A stretch of DNA of 64,000 bases from Mycobacterium sp. IS-1496 (GCF_001499995.1 NZ_LQIU01000001.1:248001-312000), one strand, 5' to 3'; positions 18,093 through 30,359 are shown, numbered from the stretch's first letter. Numbers and translations: made by a program. The notes: generated by a model from the sequence alone, not told the origin.

Positions 18093-18602
18093 ATGTTCGA
18101 GACGCCCATCACCGTCGTCGGCAACATCGTCAACAACCCGTACCGGCAACGCGTCGGCGATCAGGAGGTGATGCGGTTCCGGGTGGCCAGCAACTCCCGG
18201 CGTCGCACCGCCGAAGGGGCCTGGGAGCCGGGCAACTCGCTGTTCGTCAGCGTGAGCTGCTGGGGCAAACTGGTCACCGGGGTCGGCGCCTCGCTCGGGA
18301 AGGGTGACGCGGTGATCGTTGTTGGACAGGTGTACACCAGCGAGTACGACGATCGCGAGGGTGTGCGCCGCTCGTCGGTCGAGGTGCGCGCCACCGCGGT
18401 GGGGCCCGACCTCAGCCGCTGCGTCGCGCGGGTCGAGACGCTGCGCCAGTCCGGTCCCACCGCAGGCGGGGAGGCGCCGGGATCCGGGGGTGACCCGGTC
18501 GCGGACGGGCACGACGAGGATGACGGCAGGGCCGAGGACAGGGACCTCGACACCGACCCGACCGACCCCGGCGCCGCGGAGGCGCTGCCACTGAGCGCCT
18601 GA
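18093..18602 (+). CDS. ssbB: Single-stranded DNA-binding protein, SsbB paralogue
   Basis: A 169-residue protein with an OB-fold SSB domain at residues 1-110 (TPITVVGNIVNNP, MRFRVASNSRRR, FVSVSCWGKLV, GDAVIVVGQVYTSEYDDREG). The C-terminal tail is acidic (DEDDGRAEDRDLDTDPTD) but ends in LPLSA and lacks the DDDIPF-like tip that recruits partner proteins to the main SSB. This matches Rv2478c/SsbB, the second mycobacterial SSB, not the replication SSB. It lies just upstream of ettA, as in M. tuberculosis. No SOS box is visible upstream. Confidence 0.9.
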   Translation: MFETPITVVGNIVNNPYRQRVGDQEVMRFRVASNSRRRTAEGAWEPGNSLFVSVSCWGKLVTGVGASLGKGDAVIVVGQVYTSEYDDREGVRRSSVEVRATAVGPDLSRCVARVETLRQSGPTAGGEAPGSGGDPVADGHDEDDGRAEDRDLDTDPTDPGAAEALPLSA

Positions 18603-18679
18603 CCGCATCCGGCCACGCCTAGGATGGGGCCCGCGGCAACAGACGTTGACCACCGCTTTGAGAAAGGCAACACCACGGC

Positions 18680-20353
<1,674 letters not shown>

Positions 20354-20360
20354 TCTCGCT

Positions 20361-20390
20361 CGTGCACCCTCCAACGACGGACGGTGCGCG
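20361..20390 (+). terminator. Possible stem-loop terminator after ettA
   Basis: CGTGCACC (20361-20368) can pair with GGTGCGCG (20383-20390), with one G-T pair, across a 14-base loop, beginning seven bases after the ettA stop. There is no U run, which is common in mycobacterial terminators, so this is weak evidence. Confidence 0.25.
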
Positions 20391-20413
20391 GGTGTGAGTC
20401 AGGAGTGATCCGC

Positions 20414-23400
20414 ATGACGGGAACCGGTGCCGACGCCGCGCGCAACCCCTCGACGGACACGCTCGACCAACTGGCGAAGGCCTACGCCGAGACGTATCGC
20501 GGACCGCAACAGGGGGAGTCGGCTGAGGACAGCGTGACGACGGGTCCGGTGAATCCGGCCGACATGCTGGAGTCGTCGGACCTCGTGCGGGCCCATCACC
20601 GGCTCGCCGAGCGCAGGCAGGCCGGTGAGACCCTCGTCGCGATGTACGGCGCCGACGGCGCCGACGGTGTCGGGCCCGCGCTGCAGGTGGTCACCGATCA
20701 GGCGCCGACGCTCATCGACTCGGTGACGGTGCTGCTGCACCGGCTCGGCGTCGCCTACCGGGCGATCATGAACCCGGTGCTGCGCGTGCGGCGCGGACCC
20801 GCCGGTGAGTTGCTCGACGCGCGTCCGGTGTCGGAGGCGACCGACGGCAACGGCGCCGACGAGGCGTGGATCCACATCGAGCTCACCGACTCCGCCGACC
20901 GCTCGTCGGTGGAGGCGGCCAGGCGGATGTTGCCGCGCATCCTCGCCGACGCCCGTCAGGTCGGCGTCGATGGCAGCGCCATGGTGGCGCGGCTGCAGGA
21001 GCTGGCCAACCACATCGAGGCCGACACCGAGGGGCACTTCAGCGCACCCGAACGCAAGGACGTCGCCGCGCTGGCGCGGTGGCTCGCCGACGGGCACTTC
21101 GTCCTCATCGGCTGCCAGCGGTGTCCGGTCACCGAGACCGAATCGTCGGTCGAGGCCGACAGCCGGCTCGGGGTGCTGCGGCTCCGCGAGGACGTCCTGC
21201 CGCCGCTGACCCGGGAGGGCGACCTGCTCGCCCTCGCGCAGGCCACGATCCCGAGCTACGTGCGCTACGGCGCCAACCCGTACATCGTCGTCGTCCGCGA
21301 AGAGGGCGCCGGAGGCGACGGCTACGACGCCGTCGAACACCGCTTCGTCGGCCTGTTCACGGTCGCCGCGATGAACGCCAATGTGCTGGGCATACCGCTG
21401 ATCTCGCGACGGGTCAACGAGGCGCTGGCCATCGCCCAGCGCGACCCGAGCCATCCCGCGCAACTGCTGCTCGACATCATCCAGACCATTCCGCGTCCGG
21501 AGCTGTTCGCCCTGCAGGCCGACGAACTGCTCGACATGGCGATGGCGGTCATCGATCTGGGCTCCCGCCGGCGCACGCTGCTGTTCCTGCGCGCGGACAG
21601 CCTCGCTCACTTCGTCGCGTGTCTGGTGTACCTGCCGCGCGACCGCTACACCACCGCCGTCCGGCTCGAGATGCAGGACATCCTGGTCCGCGAACTGGGC
21701 GGTGTGAGCATCGACTACTCGGCCCGGGTCAGTGAGTCACCTTGGGCGGTGGTGCATTTCACCGTCCGGCTCCCGGACGGTTCCCGTCCCGGTGACGTCG
21801 ACATCTCACCGGAGAACGAGGAGCGCATCCAGCGTGAGCTCACCGAGGCCGCCCGCACCTGGGGCGACCGGTTGCTCGGCGCGGTGGCGTCCGGAGACCT
21901 GGAACAGGAGGCGGCGGAGCACTACGCCGTCGCGTTCCCCGAGGACTACAAACAGGCGGTCGCACCGGCCGAAGCGATCGGTGACATCGCGATCATCGAG
22001 GCGCTGCAGGACAATTCGGTCAAACTCGTGTTCGCCGAGGGCGGGGAGGACCGCGTCGGCAAGCTCACCTGGTATCTCGGCGGCCGGTCGGCATCCCTGA
22101 GCCACCTGCTGCCCATGCTGCAGTCCATGGGTGTGGTCGTCCTCGAGGAACGGCCGTTCACGGTGACCCGCCCCGACGGTCTGGCCGTGTGGATCTACCA
22201 GTTCAAGATCCGGCCGCACCACACCATGCCGCAGTCGAAGGGCGACAGGTCCGACCGGGACGCGACCGCGGCCCGGTTCGCCGAGGCGGTCACCGCGATC
22301 TGGAACGGCCGCATGGAGATCGACCGGTTCAACGAACTGGTGCTGCGGGCCGGGCTGACCTGGCAGCAGGTGATGGTGCTGCGGGCCTACGCGAAGTACC
22401 TGCGGCAGGCTGGTTTTCCCTACAGCCAGGCGTTCATCGAATCGGTGGTCAACGACAATCCGCACACCGCGCGGTCGCTGGTCGAACTGTTCGAGGCGCT
22501 GTTCGACCCGACCGAGGCCGCCAAGGACCGCGACGCCCAGAGTGCGGCCGCGGCCGTCGCGGCCGATATCGACGCGCTCACCGGTCTGGACACCGACCGG
22601 GTGCTGCGCGCGTTCGCCTCGATGATCCAGGCCACCCTGCGCACCAACCACTTCGTCACGCGCGCGGAGTCGGCGCGGGCGCGCGACGTGCTCGCCGTCA
22701 AACTCGATCCCGGGCTGATCGACGAACTCCCGCTGCCCAGGCCCAAATTCGAGATGTTCGTGTACTCGCCCCGAGTCGAGGGCGTCCACCTGCGGTTCGG
22801 CCACGTCGCCCGCGGAGGTCTGCGGTGGTCGGACCGGCGGGAGGACTTCCGCACCGAGATCCTCGGCCTGGTCAAGGCGCAGGCGGTGAAGAACGCCGTC
22901 ATCGTGCCCGTCGGCGCCAAGGGCGGGTTCGTCGTCAAACAGCCCCCGGTCCCGACCGGGGACGCCGCCGCCGACCGCGACGCCCAGCGCACCGAGGGAG
23001 TGGACTGCTACAAGCTGTTCATCAGCGGCCTGCTGGACGTCACCGACAACGTCGACAAGGTCAGCGGCGAGGTCGTCGCGCCCCCCGACGTGGTCCGCCG
23101 CGACGGGGACGACGCGTACCTCGTGGTGGCCGCCGACAAGGGCACCGCGACGTTCTCCGACACCGCCAACGAGGTGGCCAAGTCCTACGGCTTCTGGCTC
23201 GGCGACGCCTTCGCCTCCGGCGGGTCGGTCGGCTACGACCACAAGGCGATGGGCATCACCGCCAAGGGCGCCTGGGAGTCGGTCAAACGTCACTTCCGGG
23301 AGATGGGTGTGGACACCCAGTCGGAGGACTTCACGGTCGTCGGGATCGGCGATATGAGCGGTGACGTGTTCGGCAACGGAATGCTGCTGTCCGAACACAT

Positions 23401-25249
23401 CCGCCTCGTCGCCGCCTTCGACCACCGGCACGTCTTCCTCGACCCCGACCCGGACGCGGCGACGTCGTTCCGGGAACGACGGCGGCTGTTCGATCTGCCC
23501 CGCTCGTCGTGGGAGGACTACGACCGCTCCTTGATCAGTGAGGGCGGCGGCGTGTACAGCCGCGAGCACAAGTCCATCCCCGTGAGCCCACGGGTGCGCG
23601 AGGTGCTCGGCCTCGACGACGGTGTCGAGGAGATGACGCCGCCCGCGCTGATCAAGGCGATCCTCAAGGCGCCGGTCGACCTGCTGTGGAACGGCGGCAT
23701 CGGCACCTACGTCAAGGCCGAGGCCGAATCCGACGCCGACGTCGGTGACCGTGCCAACGATCCGGTACGGGTAAATGCGAACCAGGTGCGCGCCAAGGTG
23801 ATCGGTGAAGGCGGCAACCTCGGCGTCACCTCCCGCGGGCGCATCGAGTTCGACCTGTCCGGCGGCCGGATCAACACCGACGCCCTCGACAACTCCGCGG
23901 GCGTGGACTGCTCCGACCACGAGGTCAACATCAAGATCCTCATCGACTCGCTCGTCACCGCGGGCAAGGTCAGCCCCGGTGAGCGCACCGACCTGCTGTT
24001 GTCGATGACCGACGAGGTCGGTGACCTGGTGTTGTCCGACAATCGCGATCAGAATGACCTGATGGGCACCAGCCGCGCCAACGCGGCGAGCCTGCTGCCC
24101 GTGCACGCCCGCATGATCAGCCAGTTCGTCGCGGAGCGCGGGATGAACCGCGAGCTCGAGGCGCTGCCAACGGACAAGGAGATCCGTCGCCGGCTGGACG
24201 CCGGGATGGGCCTCACCTCACCGGAATTGGCGACGTTGATGGCGCACGTGAAGCTGGCGCTCAAGGCCGATCTGCTCGACAGCGAACTGCCCGACCAGGA
24301 GGTGTTCGCCGCCCGCCTGCCGCGCTACTTCCCGTCGACGCTGCGCGACCAGTTCGCCGCCGACACCCGGTCGCACCAACTGCGCCGCGAGATCGTCACG
24401 ACGATGCTCGTCAACGACGTCGTCGACACCAGCGGCATCACCTACGCCTACCGGGTCACCGAGGACGCCGGCGTGGGGCCGGTCGACGCGGTGCGCAGTT
24501 TCGTCGCGGTCAACGCGATCTTCCGAGTGGGCGACGTGTGGCGGCAGATCCGCGCCGCGGACCTGCCGGTCGCGATCAGCGACCGGATGACGCTCGACCT
24601 GCGCCGACTCGTCGACCGGGCGGCGCGCTGGCTGCTGAACTACCGGCCGCAACCGCTGGCCGTCGGTGCGGAGATCAACCGCTTCGCCGACAAGGTGGCG
24701 GCGCTCACCCCGCGGATGGAGGAGTGGTTGCGCGGCGACGACGAGGCCATCGTGGCCAAGGAGGCCGGCGACTTCTGCTCGCACGGGGCGTCGAAGGAGT
24801 TGGCGTACGCGGTGGCGACCGGGCTCTACCAGTTCAGCCTGCTCGACATCATCGACATCGCCGACATCGACGATCGCGACCCCGCCGAGGTCGCCGACAC
24901 GTACTTCGCGCTGATGGACCACCTCAACACGGACAGCCTGCTGACGGCGGTGTCTCAGCTGCCTCGAGGCGATCGCTGGCATTCGTTGGCGCGGTTGGCG
25001 ATTCGTGACGACATCTACGGCTCGATACGGTCGTTGTGCTTCGACGTGCTCGCGGTCGGCGAACCGGACGAGAATGGCGAGGAGAAGATCGCCGAGTGGG
25101 AGATGACCAACGGGTCCCGGGTGGCGCGCGCCCGGCGCACCCTCACCGAGATCTACCAGGACGGTGAACGGGACCTGGCCACACTGTCGGTGGCCGCACG
25201 CCAGATTCGCAGCATGACACGATCGAGTGGAACGGGGTCTTCAGGGTGA
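20414..25249 (+). CDS. gdh: NAD-specific glutamate dehydrogenase, large (about 180 kDa) class
   Basis: A 1611-residue enzyme of the L_180 class that converts glutamate to 2-oxoglutarate and ammonium with NAD. The N-terminal half holds ACT-like regulatory domains. The catalytic dehydrogenase core lies at about residues 790-1260, with [38 protein letters not shown] (catalytic Lys region), [15 protein letters not shown] (dinucleotide site) and [15 protein letters not shown]-terminal helical domain follows. ATG 20414 with AGGAG upstream was preferred to a GTG at 20384; the resulting length is close to that of Rv2476c. In mycobacteria this enzyme is controlled by the FHA protein GarA/OdhI. Confidence 0.95.
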   Translation: MTGTGADAARNPSTDTLDQLAKAYAETYRGPQQGESAEDSVTTGPVNPADMLESSDLVRAHHRLAERRQAGETLVAMYGADGADGVGPALQVVTDQAPTLIDSVTVLLHRLGVAYRAIMNPVLRVRRGPAGELLDARPVSEATDGNGADEAWIHIELTDSADRSSVEAARRMLPRILADARQVGVDGSAMVARLQELANHIEADTEGHFSAPERKDVAALARWLADGHFVLIGCQRCPVTETESSVEADSRLGVLRLREDVLPPLTREGDLLALAQATIPSYVRYGANPYIVVVREEGAGGDGYDAVEHRFVGLFTVAAMNANVLGIPLISRRVNEALAIAQRDPSHPAQLLLDIIQTIPRPELFALQADELLDMAMAVIDLGSRRRTLLFLRADSLAHFVACLVYLPRDRYTTAVRLEMQDILVRELGGVSIDYSARVSESPWAVVHFTVRLPDGSRPGDVDISPENEERIQRELTEAARTWGDRLLGAVASGDLEQEAAEHYAVAFPEDYKQAVAPAEAIGDIAIIEALQDNSVKLVFAEGGEDRVGKLTWYLGGRSASLSHLLPMLQSMGVVVLEERPFTVTRPDGLAVWIYQFKIRPHHTMPQSKGDRSDRDATAARFAEAVTAIWNGRMEIDRFNELVLRAGLTWQQVMVLRAYAKYLRQAGFPYSQAFIESVVNDNPHTARSLVELFEALFDPTEAAKDRDAQSAAAAVAADIDALTGLDTDRVLRAFASMIQATLRTNHFVTRAESARARDVLAVKLDPGLIDELPLPRPKFEMFVYSPRVEGVHLRFGHVARGGLRWSDRREDFRTEILGLVKAQAVKNAVIVPVGAKGGFVVKQPPVPTGDAAADRDAQRTEGVDCYKLFISGLLDVTDNVDKVSGEVVAPPDVVRRDGDDAYLVVAADKGTATFSDTANEVAKSYGFWLGDAFASGGSVGYDHKAMGITAKGAWESVKRHFREMGVDTQSEDFTVVGIGDMSGDVFGNGMLLSEHIRLVAAFDHRHVFLDPDPDAATSFRERRRLFDLPRSSWEDYDRSLISEGGGVYSREHKSIPVSPRVREVLGLDDGVEEMTPPALIKAILKAPVDLLWNGGIGTYVKAEAESDADVGDRANDPVRVNANQVRAKVIGEGGNLGVTSRGRIEFDLSGGRINTDALDNSAGVDCSDHEVNIKILIDSLVTAGKVSPGERTDLLLSMTDEVGDLVLSDNRDQNDLMGTSRANAASLLPVHARMISQFVAERGMNRELEALPTDKEIRRRLDAGMGLTSPELATLMAHVKLALKADLLDSELPDQEVFAARLPRYFPSTLRDQFAADTRSHQLRREIVTTMLVNDVVDTSGITYAYRVTEDAGVGPVDAVRSFVAVNAIFRVGDVWRQIRAADLPVAISDRMTLDLRRLVDRAARWLLNYRPQPLAVGAEINRFADKVAALTPRMEEWLRGDDEAIVAKEAGDFCSHGASKELAYAVATGLYQFSLLDIIDIADIDDRDPAEVADTYFALMDHLNTDSLLTAVSQLPRGDRWHSLARLAIRDDIYGSIRSLCFDVLAVGEPDENGEEKIAEWEMTNGSRVARARRTLTEIYQDGERDLATLSVAARQIRSMTRSSGTGSSG

Positions 25250-25659
25250 CAGCAGGTTTCGTGGCGCCGGTGCACGTGCGGTGGTCCGACATCGACATGT
25301 ACCAGCACATCAACCACGCCACGATGGTCACCATCCTCGAAGAGGCTCGCATCCCGTTTCTGCGTGAGCCGTTCGAGGCGCGGATCACCGACATCGGTCT
25401 GTTGATCGCCGACGTGCACATCTCCTACAAGGGCCAGCTCCGTCTGATCGACTCGCCACTGCAGGTCACCATGTGGTCCAAACGCGTTCGCACGGTGGAT
25501 TTCACGATCGGGTACGAGGTCCGCTCCGTGGGCGCGCCCGCGGACTCCAGGCCCTCGGTCATCGCCGAGACCCAGTTGGCCGCGGTGCACATCGAGGAGC
25601 AGCGGCTGGAACGCCTGACGCCCGAACAACGTGCCTACCTGCAACGCTACCTGCGATGA
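25246..25659 (+). CDS. Acyl-CoA thioesterase, 4HBT hotdog family (Rv2475c type)
   Basis: A 137-residue single-hotdog protein. The signature [20 protein letters not shown] near residues 10-29 contains the D-x-Y/M-x-H-x-N active-site pattern of 4-hydroxybenzoyl-CoA thioesterase/YbgC-type enzymes, and [15 protein letters not shown] is the second strand pair. It begins with GTG overlapping the gdh stop (GTGA at 25246-25249), and its stop overlaps the next start, so gdh, this gene and the next are one coupled unit. The acyl substrate is unknown. Confidence 0.88.
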   Translation: MTAGFVAPVHVRWSDIDMYQHINHATMVTILEEARIPFLREPFEARITDIGLLIADVHISYKGQLRLIDSPLQVTMWSKRVRTVDFTIGYEVRSVGAPADSRPSVIAETQLAAVHIEEQRLERLTPEQRAYLQRYLR

Positions 25660-26315
25660 GCGGCCAGGAGCGCGGGCTCTGGCTGGCCGATCCCGGCCAC
25701 CGCGACGATCTCGCCACCTTCGCCGAACGGGCGGTGCGCCTCGACGACGCCGCGGTGGTGCGGTTGCGTGAGCGCGCCGACGGCGGCGTCGTCGCCTATG
25801 TGACAACGGGTTTCGATGTGCTGGCCAGTCGGGTGGTGCGAGGGCGGGTGCGCCCGAAGGACCTCTGCGCGGGTGCCGATGCCCTCGCTGCGGGGCTGGC
25901 GGCGATGGACCGCTCGGGGTACGTCGACACCGGGTTCCCGATGGACTCGGCGTGGCGCGGTGCGGTGCCGGCCGATACGGGGTTCACCCATCTGGACGAC
26001 GTGCCTGCCGGGGTGCTGCTCGACCTGGTGGACCGGGGCGGTGCGCTGGTGCGGCAGCACAGCGGCGCCCACGGCCCGCCCCTGTCGCTGCTCGATCAGG
26101 AGGTGATCACGGTCAGCGGCGGTGGGGACAGCGTGGGCGTCCCGATGCGTTGTGTATTCGCGCTCACCGCAATGGGTTTCCTGCCGCAGAGCAGCGCGGC
26201 GCTCGACGCCGGCGAGGTCGTGCGGATCCGCGTGTCGCCCACCTGGCTGCGTATCGACGCCCGGTTCGGTTCGGTGTTGCGGCGGCGTGGCGACCCGGCT
26301 GTCGTGTTGCGTTAG
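25656..26315 (+). CDS. Conserved mycobacterial hypothetical protein (Rv2474c type)
   Basis: A 219-residue protein with no signal peptide, no membrane segment and no motif I can tie to a function. Conserved-looking stretches are the N-terminal LADPGHRDDLATFAERAVRL and the mid-region FPMDSAWRGAVPADTGFTHL, DDVPAGVLLDLVDRGG and PMRCVFALTAMGFLPQ. ATG 25656 overlaps the thioesterase stop (ATGA), so it is translated with it. Synteny with Rv2474c after Rv2475c supports a real gene. Its stop codon TAG (26313-26315) interlocks with the TAA of the convergent aglA (26312-26314). Confidence 0.85.
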   Translation: MSGQERGLWLADPGHRDDLATFAERAVRLDDAAVVRLRERADGGVVAYVTTGFDVLASRVVRGRVRPKDLCAGADALAAGLAAMDRSGYVDTGFPMDSAWRGAVPADTGFTHLDDVPAGVLLDLVDRGGALVRQHSGAHGPPLSLLDQEVITVSGGGDSVGVPMRCVFALTAMGFLPQSSAALDAGEVVRIRVSPTWLRIDARFGSVLRRRGDPAVVLR

Positions 26316-27901
26316 ACCACCCAGGCGGCCGCGTCGGCGGGCAACCGGCCCTCCTCGAGCGCGGCGCTGGCCATCAGCACGTCACCCGGGGGGAGGTCGA
26401 CCGGGCGCTCACTCGCGTTGAGCACACATGTCAGTCCGCCGTCGGTCCGCAGGGTCAGCACGCCGTCCTTGGCGGACAGCCGGGTCAGCGCGCCCCCGTC
26501 GACGCCTGAGCGGTCCCGGCGCAGCCGCAGCGCCCGGCGGAAGAAGTGCAGCATGGAGCCCGGGTCGGCCAGCTGGTGTTCGGCGGTCGACGACGCCCAC
26601 TGCGGCGGCATCGGCAGCCAGGTGTCGGCCGTCGTCGAGAAGCCGAACGGGGGAGCGTCACCGCTCCACGGCATGGGTACGCGGCAGCCGTCCCGGCCAC
26701 GCTCGGTGCGATCGGAGCGTTCCCACACCGGATCCTGGAGCACGTGGTCGGGCAGGTCGACGTTGGGCAGGCCGAGCTCCTCGCCGTTGTAGACGAAGAC
26801 CGCGCCGGGCAGCGCCAACATCACCAGCGCCATCGCGCGGGCCCGGGCCAGCCCGATCCGGGCGCCGCCGTACCGGGTGACCTCGCGCTCGACGTCGTGG
26901 TTGGACAGCGTCCACGTCGGCGTCGCGTTCTCCAGGGCGACGGCGGCCAGCGAGTTCTCGATCGCGTCGCGGATCTCGTCGGCGTCGAACTCGGCGCGCA
27001 CCAGCCGGAAGTTGAAACCCAGATGCAGTTCGTCGGGCCGCAGGTAGGCCGCGAACGCGGCGTTGTCGTACACCCAGACCTCGCCGACGGCGACCGCGCC
27101 GGGGTAGTCGTCGAGCACCGACCGGATGTGGCGGTGGATGTCGTGGACGCCTTCGTGGTCGAACCGGGGGTCGTCGTCCATGTCGGCGAGCATCTTGTTC
27201 TCGGCGATCTTCATATCGGGCAGGTCCTTGGGCTTGGCCATGCCGTGCGCCACGTCGATGCGGAAGCCGTCGACGCCGCGGTCCAGCCAGAACCGCAGCG
27301 TCTTCTCGAGGTCCTCGGAGACCTCGGGGTTGTCCCAGTTCAGATCGGGCTGTTCGGGGTCGAACAGGTGCAGATACCACTGTCCGGGCTGCCCGTCCGG
27401 TTCGACGATGCGCGTCCAGGCCGGGCCGCCGAAGATGGAGACCCAGTTGTTGGGCGGGAGCAGCCCGTCGGGCCCGGTGCCGTCACGGAACAGGTAGCGC
27501 TCCCGCTGGGCACTGCCCGGACCCGCGGCCAGCGCCGCCTGAAACCACGGGTGCTGCGAGCTGGTGTGATTGGGCACCAGGTCCATCGTGATGCGGATGC
27601 CGCGGTCGTGGGCGGCGGCGATCAGCCGGTCGAGCGCCTCGATGCCGCCGAAGAGCGGGTCGATGTCGCGGGGATCGGCGACGTCGTAACCGTGGTCGGC
27701 CATGGGGGAGACGGTGACCGGATTGAGCCACAGCGCGTCGACGCCCAGGGCGGTCAGGTAGTCCAGCCCCGCGGTGACACCGTCGAGGTCGCCCACGCCG
27801 TCGCCGTTGCTGTCGCGGAAGGACCGGGGATACACCTGGTAGAACACCGCACGTGACCACCAGGGCTCATCGGGTGCCGGGGGGTGAGCCATCGCGCCCA
27901 T
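26312..27901 (-). CDS. aglA: Alpha-glucosidase, GH13 family
   Basis: A 529-residue GH13 enzyme hydrolysing alpha-glucosidic bonds of malto- or isomalto-oligosaccharides. The GH13 conserved regions are in order: DLVPNHTSSQHPWF (region I), GFRIDVAHGM with the nucleophile Asp (region II), AVGEVWVYD with the acid/base Glu (region III) and TLSNHDVER with the third Asp (region IV). QVYPRSFRDSNGDGVGDLDG near the N-terminus is typical of oligo-1,6-glucosidase/trehalose synthase-like members. ATG 27901 was used; a second ATG at 27892 is possible. No signal peptide, so cytosolic. It matches Rv2471. Confidence 0.92.
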   Translation of the reverse strand: MGAMAHPPAPDEPWWSRAVFYQVYPRSFRDSNGDGVGDLDGVTAGLDYLTALGVDALWLNPVTVSPMADHGYDVADPRDIDPLFGGIEALDRLIAAAHDRGIRITMDLVPNHTSSQHPWFQAALAAGPGSAQRERYLFRDGTGPDGLLPPNNWVSIFGGPAWTRIVEPDGQPGQWYLHLFDPEQPDLNWDNPEVSEDLEKTLRFWLDRGVDGFRIDVAHGMAKPKDLPDMKIAENKMLADMDDDPRFDHEGVHDIHRHIRSVLDDYPGAVAVGEVWVYDNAAFAAYLRPDELHLGFNFRLVRAEFDADEIRDAIENSLAAVALENATPTWTLSNHDVEREVTRYGGARIGLARARAMALVMLALPGAVFVYNGEELGLPNVDLPDHVLQDPVWERSDRTERGRDGCRVPMPWSGDAPPFGFSTTADTWLPMPPQWASSTAEHQLADPGSMLHFFRRALRLRRDRSGVDGGALTRLSAKDGVLTLRTDGGLTCVLNASERPVDLPPGDVLMASAALEEGRLPADAAAWVV

Positions 27902-27916
27902 TGTGTCCGTCTGCGC

Positions 27917-28312
27917 TCAGAACGGCGAGTTGACCATCGACTGGGCGGCCATCTCCAGGTAGGCCAGCAGTTCCCTGCGGTGCTCGTCGTCCAGCGTCGC
28001 CGAGTCGACCTCGGCGACCGCGGTGTGCATACAGCGCAGCCACGCGTCGCGTTCGATGTAGCCGATGCGGAACGGCGCGTGCCGCATCCGCAGCCTCGGA
28101 TGTCCACGCTGGTCGGAGTAGGTGCGCGGACCACCCCAGTACTGCTCGAGGAACATCCGCAGCCGCACCTCGGCCGCCTCGAGTTCGTCCTCGGGGTACA
28201 GCGGACGCAGGATCTCGTCCTCCCGCACCTGCTCGTAGAACCGCGCCACGATCGCGCGGAACGTCTCGTGGCCACCGACTTCGTCGTAGAACGACCGCGT
28301 TGGTTGCGTCAC
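27917..28312 (-). CDS. glbO: Group II truncated haemoglobin O
   Basis: A 131-residue trHbO. The proximal haem ligand HisF8 is in RMRHAPF near residue 75, TyrB10 in RFYEQV near residue 26, TyrCD1 in RPLYPED, and TrpG8 in ERDAWLRCM, which is the full distal pocket set of mycobacterial HbO. This protein binds oxygen very tightly and is linked to peroxide/NO handling and membrane respiration. It begins with GTG and lies 15 bases upstream of aglA on the same strand, as in M. tuberculosis (Rv2470). The 141-base gap to its left-running start and the rightward HNH gene should hold divergent promoters, but I see no clear consensus. Confidence 0.95.
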   Translation of the reverse strand: MTQPTRSFYDEVGGHETFRAIVARFYEQVREDEILRPLYPEDELEAAEVRLRMFLEQYWGGPRTYSDQRGHPRLRMRHAPFRIGYIERDAWLRCMHTAVAEVDSATLDDEHRRELLAYLEMAAQSMVNSPF

Positions 28313-28453
28313 GGCTCCATTGTGGCCTGTTGACGGCCCGGACCCGGCACCCCGGTGAGGTCATCGGATGTTCACCGGACTGACCTGCGAACACGTGCCG
28401 AATTGCCGTGCGGTGGCCGCCGATCCATGGTGGACTGTCTCCTCGGAGGACGT

Positions 28454-29107
28454 ATGGCGCAACGCAAGAAGAGCCCGTCGAGATCGACCGGTCACAGGCG
28501 TGCGGCCGCGGTCGGCCCCTCGGGTCCCGCGGCGAGCGCCCGTGTCCTGCACAGCGTCGACCCGCCGGCCCCGGGCCACGACGGGTCGCTGTGGGGGCGC
28601 CGCCGCGTCCTGCTCCTCAACTCGACCTACGAGCCGCTGACCGCGCTGCCGCTGCGGCGGGCGGTGGTGATGCTGATCTGCGGGAAGGCCGACGTCGTGC
28701 ACGAGGATCCGGCGGGCCCGGTGATCCACTCGGCCACCCGCAGCATCTCGGTGCCGACGGTCATCCGGTTGCGCAGTTTCGTGCGGGTGCCCTACCGGGC
28801 CCGCGTGCCGATGACCCGGGCGGCGCTGATGCACCGCGACCGGTTCCGGTGCGCATACTGCGGGTCGAAGGCCGACACCGTGGACCACGTCGTCCCCCGC
28901 AGCCGCGGCGGTGACCATTCGTGGGAGAACTGCGTCGCCGCCTGCGCGCCGTGCAACCACCGCAAGGCCGACCACCTGCTCGTCGAGTTGGGCTGGTCGC
29001 TGCGTTTCGCGCCGTTGCCGCCGAAGGGACAGCACTGGCGGCTGCTGTCGACGGTCAAGGAACTCGACCCGGCGTGGGTGAGATACCTGGGTGAGGGAGC
29101 GGCCTGA
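28454..29107 (+). CDS. HNH endonuclease-domain protein (Rv2469c type)
   Basis: A 217-residue protein. The C-terminal half holds an HNH domain with both zinc CxxC pairs: CAYCG near residue 135, DHVVPRSRGGDHSWENCVAAC with the catalytic His, and CNHRKADH. The N-terminal half (LLLNSTYEPLTALPLRRAVV, VIRLRSFVRVPYRARVP) is the conserved extension of this HNH subfamily, found as a core gene across actinobacteria and cyanobacteria, so a housekeeping nucleic-acid role is more likely than mobility. ATG 28454 is chosen for the GGAGGA directly upstream (28445-28450). Confidence 0.88.
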   Translation: MAQRKKSPSRSTGHRRAAAVGPSGPAASARVLHSVDPPAPGHDGSLWGRRRVLLLNSTYEPLTALPLRRAVVMLICGKADVVHEDPAGPVIHSATRSISVPTVIRLRSFVRVPYRARVPMTRAALMHRDRFRCAYCGSKADTVDHVVPRSRGGDHSWENCVAACAPCNHRKADHLLVELGWSLRFAPLPPKGQHWRLLSTVKELDPAWVRYLGEGAA

Positions 29108-29134
29108 GTTGCCGGTGGGATACGGTTTGAGACC

Positions 29135-29416
29135 GTGACCACCTCCGTGATCCTCGTCCTCGTCCTCGTGCCGTTGGGGCTGTACGCGGTCCTGGCCCTG
29201 ATCTTCATGCGTGGCAAGGGCCCGCACCCGGCGAGCTACAAACTGTCCGAGCCGTGGCGGCACTCGCCGATCCTGTGGGCGGCCGACGAGCCGTCGCATC
29301 AGGACCACGCGACCGGCCACAGCGTTCAGGCCGACACCGCCGCGCACGGCGGAAACGTCGGTGAGCATCACTCGAACCCCGTGACGATTGGAGGCGGCGC
29401 AAGTGGCAAGTGGTGA
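29135..29416 (+). CDS. ctaJ: aa3-type cytochrome c oxidase small subunit CtaJ
   Basis: A 93-residue protein with one N-terminal membrane helix ([20 protein letters not shown]) followed by a soluble His/Ala-rich tail. Its start ([17 protein letters not shown] after the helix) matches the small subunit CtaJ seen in the structure of the M. smegmatis III2-IV2 respiratory supercomplex, whose gene has the same neighbours. It begins with GTG. The last 14 bases overlap the next gene. Identification is from recognition of the protein and its context; a homology search would settle it. Confidence 0.8.
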   Translation: MTTSVILVLVLVPLGLYAVLALIFMRGKGPHPASYKLSEPWRHSPILWAADEPSHQDHATGHSVQADTAAHGGNVGEHHSNPVTIGGGASGKW

Positions 29417-29900
29417 AGTCGGTAGTGGAGTCGCCGTCACCGGTCACCGCGCGGCGGTCGAACGCCAGGGTCTGCCCTACGGCTGGGCGCTGACCACGAG
29501 CGGACGCCTGTCCGGGGTGACGGAGCCCGGCACCCTGTCGGTGGACTATCCGTTCGCGACCAAGGACCTCGTCGTGCTCGACGATGCGCTGAAGTACGGG
29601 TCGCGGGCGGCGAAGGCCCGCTTCGCGGTGTACATCGGCGACCTCGGGGCGGACACCGCTGCCACGGCACGCGAGATCCTTTCGCAGGTGCCGACCCCGA
29701 ACAACGCCGTGCTGCTGGCGGTGTCGCCGGATCAGCGCGCGATCGAGGTGGTCTACGGCGTCGACGTCAAGGGCCGCGGCATCGAGACCGCCGCACCGCT
29801 GGGCGTCTCCGCGACCGCCGCGTCGTTGAAGGAGGGCAACCTCATCGACGGGTTGATCAGCGGAGTGCGCGTGCTGTCGGCGGGCGTCTCACCCCGCTGA
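29403..29900 (+). CDS. DUF5130-like protein (Rv2468c type)
   Basis: A 165-residue protein resembling mycobacterial Rv2468c. Its middle ([54 protein letters not shown]) looks like the TPM/DUF5130 fold, in which an acidic-aromatic patch may bind membrane or metal. No signal peptide is visible. GTG 29403, with GGAGG at 29390-29394, was preferred over the in-frame TTG at 29388, giving a 14-base overlap with ctaJ. That overlap suggests the two are made together, so a link to the terminal oxidase is worth considering. Confidence 0.8.
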   Translation: MASGEVGSGVAVTGHRAAVERQGLPYGWALTTSGRLSGVTEPGTLSVDYPFATKDLVVLDDALKYGSRAAKARFAVYIGDLGADTAATAREILSQVPTPNNAVLLAVSPDQRAIEVVYGVDVKGRGIETAAPLGVSATAASLKEGNLIDGLISGVRVLSAGVSPR

Positions 29901-29909
29901 CGCCGTCTT

Positions 29910-29970
29910 GCGAGCGTGCGTGTCTGTTCCACGACACGCCGCCGGCCGGACTGCTTTTGCGCACTGTCGC
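29910..29970 (+). repeat. Left terminal inverted repeat of the HNH element
   Basis: It begins GCGAGCGTGCG and ends TTTTGCGCACTGTCGC, itself an imperfect inverse of the beginning. Its reverse complement matches 30360-30420, best at both ends (11 identical bases at the outer end, TTTGCGCAC..TCGC at the inner end) with one gap in the middle. It contains a perfect 7-bp hairpin, GCGTGTC (29918-29924) and GACACGC (29933-29939), 18 bases after the Rv2468c-like stop, which could act as a terminator. Confidence 0.7.
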
Positions 29971-29977
29971 GGGGCCG

Positions 29978-30343
29978 TCAGTGCTCTGCCGTGGCGTCCC
30001 GCACCCGCATGAGCGCGCCGCGGATCTCGATGTAGCGCGTCAGGAACCTGCGCTCGTCGAGGCGCTTGCGGCGCATCCAGCCGGTGACCTCGTCATTGCA
30101 CTTGCTCGTGTTGCAGGACGCGCACGCGGGCACGACGTTGTCGAGCGTGTACCGCCCGCCGCGCGAGATCGCCATGACGCAGTCGCGCTGCATGACGCCT
30201 TCGGTCACCCCGCAGTAGGCACAGCCGTTCCACGCGTCCTTGAGCGCCGACCATTCCGCGGCGGTGAGATCGTTGACGACGCGCGCGACGCGCAGTTTGC
30301 GCCTGCGCGCCGCACGTGCCCTGCGAGTGCGATTGACGGCCAC
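29978..30343 (-). CDS. Small HNH endonuclease of the inverted-repeat element
   Basis: A 121-residue basic protein. The N-terminus is Arg-rich (RTRRARAARRRKLRVARVVN). The HNH core has CAYCG near residue 42, MQRDCVMAISRGGRYTLDNV with the domain's central segment, and CASCNTSKCNDEV, so four zinc cysteines are present. The first catalytic position, usually DH/HH, reads RDCVMAISRGG, with Asp present but no His next to it, so cleavage ability needs testing. The frame is open to the left end of pepN. GTG 30343 was chosen because it leaves the repeat outside the gene; no ribosome site is evident, so the start is uncertain. Confidence 0.65.
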   Translation of the reverse strand: MAVNRTRRARAARRRKLRVARVVNDLTAAEWSALKDAWNGCAYCGVTEGVMQRDCVMAISRGGRYTLDNVVPACASCNTSKCNDEVTGWMRRKRLDERRFLTRYIEIRGALMRVRDATAEH

Positions 30344-30359
30344 CGCACGAGGATGCCGC

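Noticed and set aside
21806-24106. Long minus-strand open frame (over 760 codons) opposite gdh
   Set aside because: It lies entirely within the gdh coding sequence, is rich in Arg/Gly/His/Val with no domain, and is explained by GC-rich third positions of the real gene.
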